Assembly: GCA_937942405.1 (NCBI GenBank)
Contig: CALDEN010000244.1
Location: 1-5,439, forward strand
Source of the DNA: an uncultured Saprospiraceae bacterium
Lineage (GTDB): Bacteria > Bacteroidota > Bacteroidia > Chitinophagales > Saprospiraceae
Length of the DNA stretch: 5,439 nt
Direction: 5' to 3'
The translations under genes and the position numbers were made by a program. Below, one piece after another: positions 4,204 to 5,439 of the stretch. The notes under the pieces were generated by a model. The model worked only from the letters and a program-made list of their open reading frames with translations, had not been told where the DNA came from and made no database searches. Every line of letters starts with the position of its first letter. Position 1 is the stretch's first letter.

Positions 4204-5439
4204 CTAGCTGGGAAAATACCGCAATTCACTGCAGTTAGATCTGACTAAGTATTTATTAGCGACTCGCTGTATGTCATGGGCGGTGACTTTATTGTAAGCC
4301 TCTGCTTGTGTATTTATCATACTGACGTCTCCTAGGTTTTCAAAGTAGGCAAGATTCATAGCCTTATTGAGGATGTTTACCTCAGAGTATGCTAGGCTAC
4401 TTTCTAGTTTATTTTTGAGTTTCTGTAGCTCTCTATCAGATACTGCATTTTGCTGGATATCTTCTACCTCTTTCCACAGGAAGGATACAGCCTCGTCTAA
4501 GCTGTAGTTTTCCATCGGCTTACCCTCTAGGATAAAAAGACCTGGCTCTATAGAACCTGTTATATAGGCATCTACTGAGCTGAATATTTGCTGATCCTTG
4601 CATAAGCGTCTGTAAAATCTTGATGACTTTCCATTGGCGTAGATATCGGAGAGCATGTCGCAAGCCGCATAGTCAGGATGTAATCGATCTGGCATATGAA
4701 AACCCATATACACGGACTGCAAGGGGATGTTATTTTTGACTTCTTTGTATCTGTACTCTACTTGTTGCTTTTCGATAGGAATATTTTGTCTTACGGTCTC
4801 TCCTCTCGGTATATCTCCGAACCATTTTTGGGTAAGTTCTTTGGCTCGAGCCAAATTTATATTACCTGATAATACCAAGATCGCATTATTAGGTCTATAG
4901 AAGTTATAGAAGAATTTTTCTACATCATCTAAACTGGCATTCTCGATATGCTCTGGGACTTTACCGATGGTCGGCCACTGGTAACTATGTTCCTTATATG
5001 CGAGGGCACTTAAGTGATGCCATACATCTCCATAAGGACGATTAAGGCAGGTCTCTTTAAATTCCTCTAGGACGACTTTTTTCTGGGTATCCAGAGATTT
5101 TTGAGAGAAGTCTAACTGATTCATCCGATCAGACTCTAACCAAAATACGGTTTCTATGTTTTCGGCTGGTACGGTATCGTAATAGTTGGTAATATCACTA
5201 TTTGTAAAGGCATTGTTTTCGCCTCCTGCAAGCTGGATCGGATCATCAAAATCTTCAATATTTTTACTGCCCCCGAACATCAGATGCTCGAACAGATGGG
5301 CAAAACCTGTTTTTTCAGGATCCTCGTCTTTACTACCCACCTGGTACAGAATATTTACTGCTACTAGTGGTGAGCTCTGGTCTTCATGCAGAATGACTCT
5401 CAGCCCGTTTTCCAATACAAATCTCTCATAATGAATCAT
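4204..5439 (-). CDS. M16 family zinc protease (pitrilysin/MPP-like)
   Basis: This 411-aa single-unit M16 peptidase carries the inverted zinc motif H48-L-F-E51-H52. E129 lies exactly 76 residues after H52, as in HxxEH-x76-E, within VVLEEFKE, so the metal site is complete. Other family signatures are NGLRVI (11-16), AGGENNAFTN-x-D-x-TNYY (71-87) and LESDRM (101-106). The M16_C domain (about 168-345) contains FYNFYRPNNAILVLSGN and YANGKSSRFYRRL. No signal peptide is present, so it is probably cytosolic. The length fits the M16B subunits that pair with a second, often metal-less subunit; no partner gene is in the window. The ATG occupies the last three bases and fits the N-terminus expected (MIHYERFVLENGL), so the gene appears complete, but its promoter lies outside. 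The LuxR-type gene follows 21 nt after the TAG. Confidence 0.95.
   Translation of the reverse strand: MIHYERFVLENGLRVILHEDQSSPLVAVNILYQVGSKDEDPEKTGFAHLFEHLMFGGSKNIEDFDDPIQLAGGENNAFTNSDITNYYDTVPAENIETVFWLESDRMNQLDFSQKSLDTQKKVVLEEFKETCLNRPYGDVWHHLSALAYKEHSYQWPTIGKVPEHIENASLDDVEKFFYNFYRPNNAILVLSGNINLARAKELTQKWFGDIPRGETVRQNIPIEKQQVEYRYKEVKNNIPLQSVYMGFHMPDRLHPDYAACDMLSDIYANGKSSRFYRRLCKDQQIFSSVDAYITGSIEPGLFILEGKPMENYSLDEAVSFLWKEVEDIQQNAVSDRELQKLKNKLESSLAYSEVNILNKAMNLAYFENLGDVSMINTQAEAYNKVTAHDIQRVANKYLVRSNCSELRYFPS

Noticed and set aside
5186..5431. Plus-strand frame of 81 codons
   Set aside because: Antisense to the zinc-motif region of the M16 protease and without protein-like features of its own.

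Overview
The window looks like chromosomal DNA from a member of the Bacteroidota (Flavobacteriia/Saprospiria-like). It is AT-rich, start codons lack clear Shine-Dalgarno sequences, one candidate promoter resembles the Bacteroidota TTG-N20-TAnnTTTG pattern, and the gene families are typical of the phylum: a short M29 aminopeptidase, a single-unit M16 protease, an ABA4-like protein and a Cys-rich lipoprotein with an acidic stretch after the lipid Cys. No rRNA, tRNA, CRISPR array, insertion sequence or prophage gene is visible.

Layout. (1) 1-464, minus strand: an ABA4-like (DUF4281) four-helix membrane protein, followed after 3 nt by the first 15 codons of a gene that leaves the window. (2) 668-1894, plus strand: a complete M29 metallo-aminopeptidase, then after 3 nt a 41-codon single-pass membrane microprotein. 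A strong two-way terminator (1913-1947) closes this pair and separates it from the convergent genes. (3) 1996-2775, minus strand: a divergent HPF/RaiA-like ribosome-associated protein followed by a two-CBS-domain protein, probably one operon. (4) 2776-3006: an AT-rich divergent intergenic region with a tandem 10-bp repeat. (5) 3007-3321, plus strand: a small lipoprotein with a DUF6970-like cysteine pattern, followed by an intrinsic terminator. (6) 3442-5439, minus strand: in transcription order, an M16 zinc protease, a membrane-tethered LuxR-type regulator 21 nt later, and then, after a regulatory-looking gap, a 63-aa two-helix membrane protein.

The most interesting part is 3442-4182. The LuxR-type protein has no recognisable sensor domain, only a two-helix membrane hairpin joined to a LuxR HTH. 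The small protein beside it has nearly the same hairpin without the HTH. The gap between them holds a plausible promoter for the small gene, two ATCAACCC direct repeats one helical turn apart just upstream of its -33 element, and a TTGATTTT/AAAATCAA dyad. I infer a small membrane-borne regulatory module in which the tethered regulator may control the sibling peptide; this is not demonstrated. The M16 gene upstream may be cotranscribed with the regulator.

The remaining spacers (465-667, 1895-1995, 3322-3441) hold no gene I can support. All functions come from motif recognition by eye; no database search was run.
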